Shown piece by piece: positions 16,354 through 23,503 of a stretch of 64,000 nucleotides of DNA; the first letter of the stretch is position 1; each line of letters opens with the position of its first letter. The position numbers and the translations under genes were made by a program. This stretch comes from Microbacterium gorillae (GTDB lineage: Bacteria; Actinomycetota; Actinomycetes; Actinomycetales; Microbacteriaceae): positions 310,001-374,000 of the forward strand of contig NZ_LN648875.1 of NCBI RefSeq assembly GCF_000826185.2, given 5' to 3'. Under the pieces are notes generated by a model. That model searched no databases, was not told where the DNA came from, and saw only the letters and a program-made list of their open reading frames with translations.

Positions 16354-16985
16354 TTCTCCATCGTGCCGGATACCTCGGACCTCGCGGCTCGATTCCGCCG
16401 ACGGTCCCGGGCCGCGGTGGCGAACATCCACACGGCATAGATGAGCAGTGCCCCGACCACCACCGGAACGACGACCGCTCGGACGTCCCCGGTGACGAGG
16501 CTCGAGACCCATCCGACGTAGGGGATCGCGTACCAGAGCACGCCGCGCACCTGCACGCCGCGCACGGGTTCCGGGTCCGCGGTCGGGTTCGCGTCACCCT
16601 GCGTGATGAACAGAGGCTCTCCGGCCGAGGACTGCAGCCGTTGCGTGACGCGGTGCGTGACGACGGCGGCCTCACCGCTGTGCAGCTGGTAGGTGATCAC
16701 GTCACCGGGGACGATCTCCGCGACCGGGGTGGGGCGGATCACGACGAGGGTGCCCGCCGGATAGTGCGGTTCCATCGATGAGGTCATCACCGTCAGCGCG
16801 ACGGACCCGGTCACCGCCGGGACGACGATCGCCGCCGCGCCGACGCCGAGGATCGCCAGCAGCACCGCCCACACGACGCCCGTCAGGATGGCGCGCACCG
16901 CGCCGCGGACGGAGCCGGCTTCACCGCCCGCCGCGCCCGCGCGATCGCCCCCCGGGTCCCGACCGCGCAGTTCCCGGCGAGTCAT
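16350..16985 (-). CDS. SipW/archaeal-type signal peptidase I
   Basis: A 211-residue membrane signal peptidase of the ER/archaeal class. The nucleophile is S70 in TSSMEPHYPAG, and the general base is H111 in VVTHRV in place of the bacterial Lys, typical of SipW. An acid-rich ITQGDANPTADPEP segment follows. One N-terminal helix (about 35-58) and one C-terminal helix (about 175-195) anchor it. Such enzymes process alternate signal peptides of TasA-like proteins; several candidate substrates are encoded directly upstream. Confidence 0.92.
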   Translation of the reverse strand: MTRRELRGRDPGGDRAGAAGGEAGSVRGAVRAILTGVVWAVLLAILGVGAAAIVVPAVTGSVALTVMTSSMEPHYPAGTLVVIRPTPVAEIVPGDVITYQLHSGEAAVVTHRVTQRLQSSAGEPLFITQGDANPTADPEPVRGVQVRGVLWYAIPYVGWVSSLVTGDVRAVVVPVVVGALLIYAVWMFATAARDRRRNRAARSEVSGTMEK

Positions 16986-16996
16986 CGGCGCCTCCG

Positions 16997-17680
16997 TCAC
17001 CGTCGGCTTTCCCGTCGGCGCGAGAGCAGGGCGGTGACGCCGCTGACGATCGCGACCCCGCCGGCCAATGCCCAACCGAGCGGGACCGTGCCGCCGGTGA
17101 CCGGCAGCGGACCGGGCGTGCTGGGCCCCGCGTCACAACCCGACCCCGGATCGAGATCCCCGTCGAACGCGAACGCGCTCGTGCGGAAGCCCATCGAGCC
17201 GAGTTCTCCGTCCTTCCCGGACTTCCGCCCCAGGTCGGCGGACACGACGAGCGTCGCATCCACCCGCGCCGTCTCGCCCGGTGACAGCGTGATCGTCGGG
17301 GTCAGCACGGCGCAACCGTTCTCGGCCAACTGCGCGATCGACACCGGCGTACCCGCCATGCCGTCGACCGTGACGGACAGGGTGGTGGCGGTCGCCAGCG
17401 CGCGGTCGTCCGACCATCCGTCAGCGGCCTGGATCTGCACGGTGATCGGCATCCCGGTGTCCGCCCGCAACCACACGGTGTCCGTCGCCCGATCTCCGGG
17501 CTCGACGCGGCCGAGGTCGTCGAAGAGTGATCCGACGACGGACGACGCGAAGTGCACGCCGTCCGTGGACACGAGGAGACGATCGACCGCCTCGGCCGGG
17601 GCGGCGGCGGGCAGCATCGCGAGTCCGGCGAGGATCACCAGGGCGATGCCCGGCCGGCGCCACGACAGGGAAGCGGCCAT
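16997..17680 (-). CDS. LPXTG-anchored surface protein
   Basis: A 227-residue exported protein. It has a conventional Sec signal (helix about 10-25, AAAPAEA cleavage region), a beta-rich body and a sortase sorting signal: LPVTG at 192-196, a hydrophobic helix and a basic tail RRRESRR. It would be linked to the cell wall by a sortase, but no sortase is encoded in this window. Two Cys (123, 182) flank the body's last part. It lies between the lectin-domain protein and the signal peptidase in the same operon. Confidence 0.86.
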   Translation of the reverse strand: MAASLSWRRPGIALVILAGLAMLPAAAPAEAVDRLLVSTDGVHFASSVVGSLFDDLGRVEPGDRATDTVWLRADTGMPITVQIQAADGWSDDRALATATTLSVTVDGMAGTPVSIAQLAENGCAVLTPTITLSPGETARVDATLVVSADLGRKSGKDGELGSMGFRTSAFAFDGDLDPGSGCDAGPSTPGPLPVTGGTVPLGWALAGGVAIVSGVTALLSRRRESRR

Positions 17681-17681
17681 G

Positions 17682-19022
17682 TCAGCCCAGCCCCGTGACG
17701 GTCACCGGCGATAGGAAGGTGTCCCGGTGGAACTCGAAGGAGTACGCCACCGACCCGCCGAAGAGGATGCGCCCGGAGGTCGTGCCGTCATCCAGCCCCA
17801 GTAGCGCGCCGAACGGCACCGGGACCGTGGTCGCGTTCGGGCCCGCGGTCGCGAGGACTTCCCAGTCGGCACCGGCCCTCAGCACCTGCGCCGTCACCCC
17901 GTCCGGCGAGGTCGGCGACGCGAACGTGAAGGAGCTGTCGCCATCCAGGGAGTAGGTCCAGAACACCTGCTGGCGGCGCAACTCGAGGGCGACCGCTCCT
18001 GTGGTGGTGCAGTCGGTCGCCACCTGAGCGGCGGTTCCCGTGGTCGTGTTCAACCGCAGGCAGAGACCGTTCAGGGCGGAGACCAGTTGGTACCGGTCCG
18101 GGCTCGCCGAGATCCGCTGGACGTACCACTGCTGCGCCTTGTCCGTGGAACTGGCGCTCGCCAGGACCTCGGTGTTCGATGCGTTCAGCGCGAGCCGCGC
18201 GGTCGGGGCGTGCTGCGGGGAGACGGTGACAAGAGTCTGGTCGCCGCCGGAGACAGGGACGAGCTGCCAGCGCTGGTTGGACGCACTCCCGCAGGCGTAC
18301 GAGATGACGTTCGCGCCGACCCCGCCGGACTGGGTGACGTCCAGGCACGATGTGGGCGCGCCGCCGGAGCGCACCGTGAACCAGGCGGTCGTGGGCGTGT
18401 CGACGTATCCGGAGGCGAGGGGATAGATCGCGGCCGTGGCCTGGGTGTTGACGGCCTCGGCGGCGCTCACGCTCCATCCGCCCGCGCTGAGGGTCGCGGA
18501 CAGCTTCGGCGTCGCGGACTGCGTGCCGGTTGCGGTCGCGATGGCCGGGCGATCCACGACGGCGGTGCGCACGCAGTAGACCACGCTGGCGCCCGCTGCG
18601 AGCGTGGCGCCGGAGGCGACCGTCGTCGACCCCCAGGAACCGGACACGGCCGAGGAGGGCACGGCCGTGGCCGCGGTGCACGCGGCCGTGGAGGCGACCG
18701 GCCAGACGCGGATCGGCAGTTTCGTCGCCCAGGCCTCCGGTGCCGCGATGGACACGTTCACGGTCCCGTCAACGGCGCCGGTGTTGTTGACCGTGAAGGA
18801 CCCGGTGCTGGTCAACCGCGTGAGCGTGTTGATGTACGTCGTGGACAGCCCCGCGAAGCCGGACTGGGTGATCGTCACGGGCGATGTCGTGACGGTGCCG
18901 GTGGCGGTCGCCGTGGCGGTCCACACCGCCCAGGCGGCGCCGCCACCGAGCAGGACGGAGCCGATGAGCGCGCCGATCGTCATGGCGATCAGGGCGCGGC
19001 GGGACAGGGAGCGGATCGTCAT
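17682..19022 (-). CDS. SipW-type exported protein with ricin B-type lectin domain
   Basis: A 446-residue protein. The N-terminus has a hydrophobic signal ending GGGAAWAVW followed by strands like those after alternate (SipW-cognate) signal peptides. Residues about 40-215 form a TasA-like beta sandwich with a Cys pair. Residues about 225-365 are a ricin B-type lectin domain with paired Cys and QxW repeats (NQRWQLV, QQWYVQ, CLRLN). The rest is an unassigned beta region. It probably displays a sugar-binding domain on the cell surface. It is two bases from the LPXTG gene and one from the gene upstream. Confidence 0.83.
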   Translation of the reverse strand: MTIRSLSRRALIAMTIGALIGSVLLGGGAAWAVWTATATATGTVTTSPVTITQSGFAGLSTTYINTLTRLTSTGSFTVNNTGAVDGTVNVSIAAPEAWATKLPIRVWPVASTAACTAATAVPSSAVSGSWGSTTVASGATLAAGASVVYCVRTAVVDRPAIATATGTQSATPKLSATLSAGGWSVSAAEAVNTQATAAIYPLASGYVDTPTTAWFTVRSGGAPTSCLDVTQSGGVGANVISYACGSASNQRWQLVPVSGGDQTLVTVSPQHAPTARLALNASNTEVLASASSTDKAQQWYVQRISASPDRYQLVSALNGLCLRLNTTTGTAAQVATDCTTTGAVALELRRQQVFWTYSLDGDSSFTFASPTSPDGVTAQVLRAGADWEVLATAGPNATTVPVPFGALLGLDDGTTSGRILFGGSVAYSFEFHRDTFLSPVTVTGLG

Positions 19023-19023
19023 C

Positions 19024-19608
19024 TCAACCGCCCACCTGGGTGCCGTCCAGGGTGAGAGTGAACGAGACCCCCTGACCGCTCTGCCCGACCGGCGTGGACG
19101 GCAGCAGCACCAGCTCCAGGCAATAGGTGCGCGTCGCTCCGGCCGCGATCGTCTCCAGCGGAGCGACGGCATAACCGGACAGCGCGCCCAGCGCGCCGCT
19201 CAGACCCGTCGTGCAGGCGCTGCCGGACGGGACCGGCGTGAGGCGCGCCCGCGTGTTCGCCGCGATCGCGGTCGCGGAGGTCACGATCGCGCGCGCGGAG
19301 ACCTGCAGCGGCACATCGTCGGTGTTGGACACCGTGAAGGACTTCGCACGCGGGGTCGCCGGCGTGAGGTCCCAGGTACCGAGGCCCGCACTGGCGGCGC
19401 CGTTCACCTGCAGGTCCGCGCGTCCGGCGGTGATGGTGGCGCCGGGCACGGTCGCCCGATCGCTCAGGAGCGCGTAGGTGCCCCCGGCGGCGGAGAGCCC
19501 GAGGACCGTGCCACCGCCGAGCACCAGGGTCGTCAGCACCAGCGCGGACAGTCGCGAGCGCACGCGGGCGCGACGGCGCGGCCGACACCCCGTCGTGGAT
19601 GCGTTCAT
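19024..19608 (-). CDS. SipW-dependent-type exported protein
   Basis: A 194-residue protein with a long basic start (RPRRRARVRSR), a hydrophobic helix and the typical alternate-signal end GGTYALLSD followed by ATITAGRADLQVNG, the hallmark of SipW-cognate substrates. The mature part is beta-rich with two Cys (around 133 and 165) and resembles TasA/camelysin-type subunits. The ATG at 19608 has GGAG eight bases upstream; a GTG two codons earlier is less likely. It follows the first operon gene after a strong hairpin. Confidence 0.85.
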   Translation of the reverse strand: MNASTTGCRPRRRARVRSRLSALVLTTLVLGGGTVLGLSAAGGTYALLSDRATVPGATITAGRADLQVNGAASAGLGTWDLTPATPRAKSFTVSNTDDVPLQVSARAIVTSATAIAANTRARLTPVPSGSACTTGLSGALGALSGYAVAPLETIAAGATRTYCLELVLLPSTPVGQSGQGVSFTLTLDGTQVGG

Positions 19609-19637
19609 CCGCACGGCTCCTTCTCGATGGTGACGCG

Positions 19638-19666
19638 CCGCCGCGGGCCGGGGCAGCCCGCGGCGG
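19638..19666 (-). terminator. Intra-operon hairpin after the first SipW-type gene
   Basis: Perfect 11-bp stem, CCGCCGCGGGC with GCCCGCGGCGG around a seven-base loop, 8 bases past the stop of the first gene and before the next start. It has no T-tract. It would raise the first gene's output over the rest by partial termination or mRNA protection. Confidence 0.75.
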
Positions 19667-19673
19667 ACGGGGC

Positions 19674-20270
19674 TCAGGGAGTGGTGCCGTCGACCTGGGT
19701 GACGGAGACGGCGAACTGGGAGAGGTTCACGGCGCCCAGCTTGGCGGCGTTGTCCGCGGGAGCGGAGGCGACATCGCCGAGCGGCCAGGTCAGGGTCACC
19801 GAGATCGTGACCGGGTAGGTCCCGGACGTGTTGCTCTTGTGCTGGATCGTCGCCGTGTCACCGGTCACACCGTCGATCGTGTAGGTCGCACCCTGGACCA
19901 GAAGCTCGGCCAGCTTGGCGTCGGCGGGGTTCGCGGCGGTGGCCGCGGTGACCGCGCCCGGCGTCACCTGAGCGCGGAACGCGAGGTTCTGCCCCTGGGC
20001 GGTCACCGTGTACGCGCCGGTGTAGATCAGCTGATCTCCGGGAACGATCCGCACCGCGTTGATGTCGGCGACGGCCGTCGCCGAACCGGAGGTGTGCTTG
20101 ATCTGCCAGGCGGGCGCGGTCGTCTGCGACAGCGCGAGGTTTCCGGCGGTGATGACGCTGGCGGAGCCGACGTTCACCGTGTCATTCCAGAGGGCGAACG
20201 TGCCACCCGTTCCGAGCAGCAGCGCCACGGCGGCGCCGGCGGCGATGGCACCCTTGGTGACCTTCTTCAT
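19674..20270 (-). CDS. Alternate-signal exported protein (RER_14450 family)
   Basis: A 198-residue protein, probably the main subunit of the system. The start MKKVTKGAIAAGAAVALLL followed by GTGGTFALWNDT and ITAGNLAL is the signature of the actinobacterial alternate-signal family that co-occurs with SipW-type peptidases. The mature part is beta-rich, has no Cys, and is rich in Thr/Ala, fitting a fibre subunit. It is the first gene of the operon; a hairpin lies in its 5' leader and another after its stop. Confidence 0.88.
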   Translation of the reverse strand: MKKVTKGAIAAGAAVALLLGTGGTFALWNDTVNVGSASVITAGNLALSQTTAPAWQIKHTSGSATAVADINAVRIVPGDQLIYTGAYTVTAQGQNLAFRAQVTPGAVTAATAANPADAKLAELLVQGATYTIDGVTGDTATIQHKSNTSGTYPVTISVTLTWPLGDVASAPADNAAKLGAVNLSQFAVSVTQVDGTTP

Positions 20271-20308
20271 GAATTGTTCCTGTCTGTGCGAAGGCAGGCG
20301 GAAGGGCG

Positions 20309-20326
20309 CGACGACGCTCGTCGTCG
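20309..20326 (-). promoter_or_regulatory. Hairpin in the 5' leader of the SipW-type operon
   Basis: Perfect CGACGAC-GCTC-GTCGTCG stem-loop about 40 bases before the first start. It may stabilise the message or bind a regulator. The region 20340-20410 upstream is the least GC-rich here and probably holds the promoter, but I cannot assign -35 and -10 boxes with confidence. Confidence 0.5.
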
Positions 20327-20461
20327 AGTGGCCCCCCAGCCGGTTGCGGATCAGCCTCAGCACAATGAAAGAATTCTCATGAGGAGGCTCCGTGGAGCTT
20401 ACACAGACTTCGCGTGCAACATGCAGGACCCGTGTCGGTAACAGACAGGTGTCGCCGAACA

Positions 20462-20497
20462 GGCGCTCCCGGCGAGCAGTTCCTCACCGGGAGCGCC
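20462..20497 (-). terminator. Terminator after the redox gene pair
   Basis: Perfect 11-bp stem (GGCGCTCCCGG with CCGGGAGCGCC) and a 14-base loop, 6 bases past the stop of the dinucleotide-binding protein gene. It separates this operon from the SipW-type operon read in the same direction. Confidence 0.75.
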
Positions 20498-20503
20498 GCG
20501 GAC

Positions 20504-21187
20504 TCAGCTCAGCGAGCGCTCCGGACCGGCGTACCGGAGCATCTCGTCGGCGGTCAGACGGGAGCGACCGTGGGCGCCGTGCACGGTGTTGAATCGGCCG
20601 CCGATCTCCACATCCCCGGACGCCGAGATGTCGCCGACCAGCCACGGGGTCCATCCGGCCTGGTCGATGATCGGCGCGACCCGGTCGTAGGAGGCCTGCG
20701 AGTCGGCCACCATCGGCAGCACGGCGCGCGGTTCGGCGTCCGCGCTCTCGTTGATGAACGCGGTCGCGAGGCTCGAGAACGCCTTCACGTGGCCCGCTCC
20801 GGCCGGCAGCAGCGTGTGCACGAACTGTCCGGCCGAGCCCTCGGCGGGACGACGCATGACGATGCCGGTCGGCGTGACATCGAGCGGGTTGGAGATGTCG
20901 ACGAGCACCTTGCCGACGAGCGCGTCGCCGAGCTCGCCGATGACCGCGCGCTGCGGCTGGTCCCACAGGGTCGCGAGCACGATGATATCGGACGCCGCGG
21001 CGGCCTCGGCCAGCGTCGCCGCGACGGCGACGGTGGCGTCCGCGGCCACGGTCGACACCGCGCGGGCGGCGGCCTCAGCCTTGGCGGCCTTGTGGTGGTA
21101 GAGCACGACGTCGATGCCGTGCGAGGCGAAGAGCTGGGCGATCGCGGTGCCCTGGCGTCCGGGTCCGATGATGGTGACAGTGGTCAT
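20504..21187 (-). CDS. NADPH-dependent F420 reductase-like protein
   Basis: A 227-residue Rossmann protein. The nucleotide loop is IIGPGRQGTAIA (residues 6-17), followed by a His-Lys pair (LYHHK) after the second strand that favours NADP. Later blocks DIIVLATLWDQ, VDISNPLD and VKAFSS(L) match the F420:NADP oxidoreductase-like family. True F420 use is unproven; many members act on unknown substrates. It lies 11 bases after the quinone-oxidoreductase-like gene and shares its promoter with a MarR operator. Confidence 0.83.
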   Translation of the reverse strand: MTTVTIIGPGRQGTAIAQLFASHGIDVVLYHHKAAKAEAAARAVSTVAADATVAVAATLAEAAAASDIIVLATLWDQPQRAVIGELGDALVGKVLVDISNPLDVTPTGIVMRRPAEGSAGQFVHTLLPAGAGHVKAFSSLATAFINESADAEPRAVLPMVADSQASYDRVAPIIDQAGWTPWLVGDISASGDVEIGGRFNTVHGAHGRSRLTADEMLRYAGPERSLS

Positions 21188-21198
21188 GAGCGGCTCCT

Positions 21199-22125
21199 TC
21201 AGAGCGAGGTGAGGTACGGGTTGTCGGCGTTCTCGAGCACGAGCTTGCCGCGGCTGTGGCCGGCGTCCATGCGACGGTGCGCCTCGACGATCTCGGTGAA
21301 GGGCAGCACCTCCACCGGCAGCACGAGGGCGCCGGCATCAGCGGCGGCGACCAGCGCCGCCGCTCGCTCGGGCGACTGCCGCGACGAGATCAGGCGCAGT
21401 CCGTGGCTGGACATCGTCTCCGGGACGAGCGTGACGGCGATGCCTCCAGCGCGGGCGACCGCGGCGGCGATGTCACCGGCCTCGGTCGTGCCGGCGAGGT
21501 CCACGGAGGCGTCCACCGGGGCTCCACCGGTGGCCTCCTCGATGCGTTCGGCCAGGCCGGGTCCGTATGCGACGGGGCGCGCACCGAGCCGGCGCAGGTG
21601 ATCGTGGTTCGCGGGCGATGCGGTGCCGATCACGGTGAGGCCGCGATCGACGGCGAGTTGGATGAGCGCGGTTCCGACACCTCCGGACGCACCGTGGATC
21701 AGCAGGATCGAACCGACCGGGAGATTCAGGTCGTCGAGCACCGTGAGCGCGGTCTGCCCCACACTGAGCAGTCCCCCCGCGGTGGCCCAATCGAGCGATT
21801 CCGGCTTGTGCACGAGGCGCTCGGCATCCACGACGATCAGATCAGCGCTGGCGCCCTGCACACCGGCGCCCATCACGGCGTCGCCGACGGCGAAGCGCGG
21901 GTCGCGAGAACGGATGACCGTGCCGGAGAACTCGCGGCCGAACACCAGCGGCGGACGACCGCCGAACCGGCCGGCGCGGATGCGCGCATCGACGGGGTTG
22001 GTTCCGGAGAAGCGGACGGCGACCTGCACCTGCCCGGGGGCCGGATCCGGAACCGGATGCTCTTCGATCTTGATCACCTCGGGGGGTCCGAACGAGCGCG
22101 CCACGGCGATACGAGCAGAGGTCAT
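21199..22125 (-). CDS. NADP-dependent zinc-free oxidoreductase (quinone reductase-like)
   Basis: A 308-residue medium-chain dehydrogenase/reductase. Zinc-binding Cys/His residues are absent. The nucleotide loop is GASGGVGTALIQLA (residues about 148-161), and the N-terminal VRFSGTNPVDARIR block is typical of quinone oxidoreductase-like enzymes. It probably reduces quinones or enones with NADPH. It is the first gene of a pair; a palindrome matching the MarR operator lies 19 bases before its start. Confidence 0.9.
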   Translation of the reverse strand: MTSARIAVARSFGPPEVIKIEEHPVPDPAPGQVQVAVRFSGTNPVDARIRAGRFGGRPPLVFGREFSGTVIRSRDPRFAVGDAVMGAGVQGASADLIVVDAERLVHKPESLDWATAGGLLSVGQTALTVLDDLNLPVGSILLIHGASGGVGTALIQLAVDRGLTVIGTASPANHDHLRRLGARPVAYGPGLAERIEEATGGAPVDASVDLAGTTEAGDIAAAVARAGGIAVTLVPETMSSHGLRLISSRQSPERAAALVAAADAGALVLPVEVLPFTEIVEAHRRMDAGHSRGKLVLENADNPYLTSL

Positions 22126-22143
22126 GTCAGTCCTTTCGACCGG

Positions 22144-22161
22144 TATCTGTAACTGCAGATA
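22144..22161. promoter_or_regulatory. MarR operator copy 1
   Basis: Inverted repeat TATCTG-TAACTG-CAGATA just upstream of the quinone-reductase-like gene. Its core CTGTAACTGCAG matches, 11 of 12, the reverse strand of the site at 22696-22707 upstream of the MarR gene, so both are probably bound by that regulator. Confidence 0.7.
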
Positions 22162-22187
22162 TTTTGTTCAACGCGGCAGAAGAAACG

Positions 22188-22667
22188 CTATTCCCGATCC
22201 GCGGGAAGTTCCTGGCCCGGCTGCGACGTGACACCCTCGGCCGCAGCGAGTCGGCGCGCGAACGCCAGCACGACGGCCACCTCGTCCTCGCGCACGAGGG
22301 GCGCGAAGGACGCCTCGAGCTCCGCCAGGTGATGCGCCGTGGCGGCCGCGATCAGCTCCTCCCCCGCGGGCGTCAGGTAGACGTCCATCCGCCGCCCGTC
22401 ACCGTCGACGGCTGTCCGTTCGATCAGCCCGCGCTCGGCCAACCGCGAGACCAGGTGCGTCGTGGAGCCGCTGGAGTACAGCAGACGCCGGGACAACTCG
22501 CCCGCCGGCATCCGCCCCTCACCCTCCGCAAGCGACAGGAGCGCCTCATACTGCGCGGTGGTGAGGTCGAACCGGCGCTTCAGCTCCGCGGTCAGGCGCA
22601 GCATCATGGCGCGCTGGCCGCGCAGCAGCCCGCGCCAGATCTCCATCCGGTCGTTCAGTTTTTCCAT
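22188..22667 (-). CDS. MarR family transcriptional regulator
   Basis: A 159-residue MarR-type repressor. The helices and wing are clear: TTAQYEALLSLAEG, the recognition region SRRLLYSSGSTTHLVSRLAE and the wing RTAVDGDGRRMDVYLTPAGE. It is encoded between the reductase pair (same strand) and the divergent SDR/FAD pair. Matching palindromes lie on both sides of it, so it probably controls both units and itself. The inducer is unknown; the neighbours suggest phenolic or quinone compounds. Confidence 0.92.
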   Translation of the reverse strand: MEKLNDRMEIWRGLLRGQRAMMLRLTAELKRRFDLTTAQYEALLSLAEGEGRMPAGELSRRLLYSSGSTTHLVSRLAERGLIERTAVDGDGRRMDVYLTPAGEELIAAATAHHLAELEASFAPLVREDEVAVVLAFARRLAAAEGVTSQPGQELPADRE

Positions 22668-22695
22668 CTCACACCTCGGAATAGGAACCGTGTAC

Positions 22696-22707
22696 CTGTA
22701 GTTACAG
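22696..22707. promoter_or_regulatory. MarR operator copy 2
   Basis: Perfect inverted repeat CTGTA-GT-TACAG in the divergent region between the MarR gene (start 22667) and the SDR gene (start 22748). It shares its core with the site at 22144-22161. Confidence 0.72.
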
Positions 22708-22747
22708 TAATTGATCCGCGATCGTCGCGGAAGAGAGAGAGCTTCAC

Positions 22748-23503
22748 ATGGAGCAGAGCACCGCATCCGAGGCCGCCGACCGCGCGAGCACTCGGCGCGT
22801 GGTGGTCATCGGCGGAACCGGACGCGTCGGCGAAGGCATCGTACGCGAGTGGCTGGCCGCCGGTGCCGAAGTGATCGTCCCGACCCGTTCGGCAGCCCGC
22901 GAAGCGGAGTTCCGCGACCTGCTCTCCGACGTCACCGGCCTCGACCGCCTGCACACCGTCGTCACCGACTATGCGGACTTCGCGTCCGCCGCGGCCACCG
23001 CCGCGCGCATCACGACCGACTTCGGAGACGTCACGGATGTCGTCGCCTCCGTGGGCGGCTGGTGGCAGGGTGCGCCACTGTGGGACACCGATCCCGAGGT
23101 CTGGCAGCGCTACTTCGTCGACCTCACCACCACCCACATCGCCAACGTGCGCGCCTGGCTCCCCCGCCTGCCCGAGTCCGGCAGCTACCAGCTGATCCTC
23201 GGCGGCAGCGCGAACACCGTCGTGCCCGGCGCCGGCGTGATCAACATGGAACAGGCCGCGCTCCTGATGATGAGTCGCACGCTCTCCGCCGAGGCCGGCG
23301 CGCAGCGTCGCCTGTTCACGCTCATCCTCGGTCCGGTGGCCACGCGCGGACGTCCGTGGGTCGACCCGACGTGGGTGTCCGGCAGCGACGTCGGCCGCGT
23401 CACCGTCGGCCACGCACTCAGCGACGCGCCTTCCGGTGAGGTCTCGGTGCGTTCGCACCAGGACGCCGATGACCGCCTCGCCCAGATCGGAGGAACCCGA
23501 TGA
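22748..23503 (+). CDS. SDR family oxidoreductase
   Basis: A 251-residue short-chain dehydrogenase. The cofactor loop is VIGGTGRVGEGIV (residues 19-31), a slightly altered TGxxxGxG. The usual active-site YxxxK is not seen; the corresponding region reads NMEQAALLMMSRTLS, so it may be a non-classical member. It is the first gene of a two-gene unit with the FAD enzyme (four-base ATGA overlap) and faces the MarR gene across a shared operator. Confidence 0.85.
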   Translation: MEQSTASEAADRASTRRVVVIGGTGRVGEGIVREWLAAGAEVIVPTRSAAREAEFRDLLSDVTGLDRLHTVVTDYADFASAAATAARITTDFGDVTDVVASVGGWWQGAPLWDTDPEVWQRYFVDLTTTHIANVRAWLPRLPESGSYQLILGGSANTVVPGAGVINMEQAALLMMSRTLSAEAGAQRRLFTLILGPVATRGRPWVDPTWVSGSDVGRVTVGHALSDAPSGEVSVRSHQDADDRLAQIGGTR

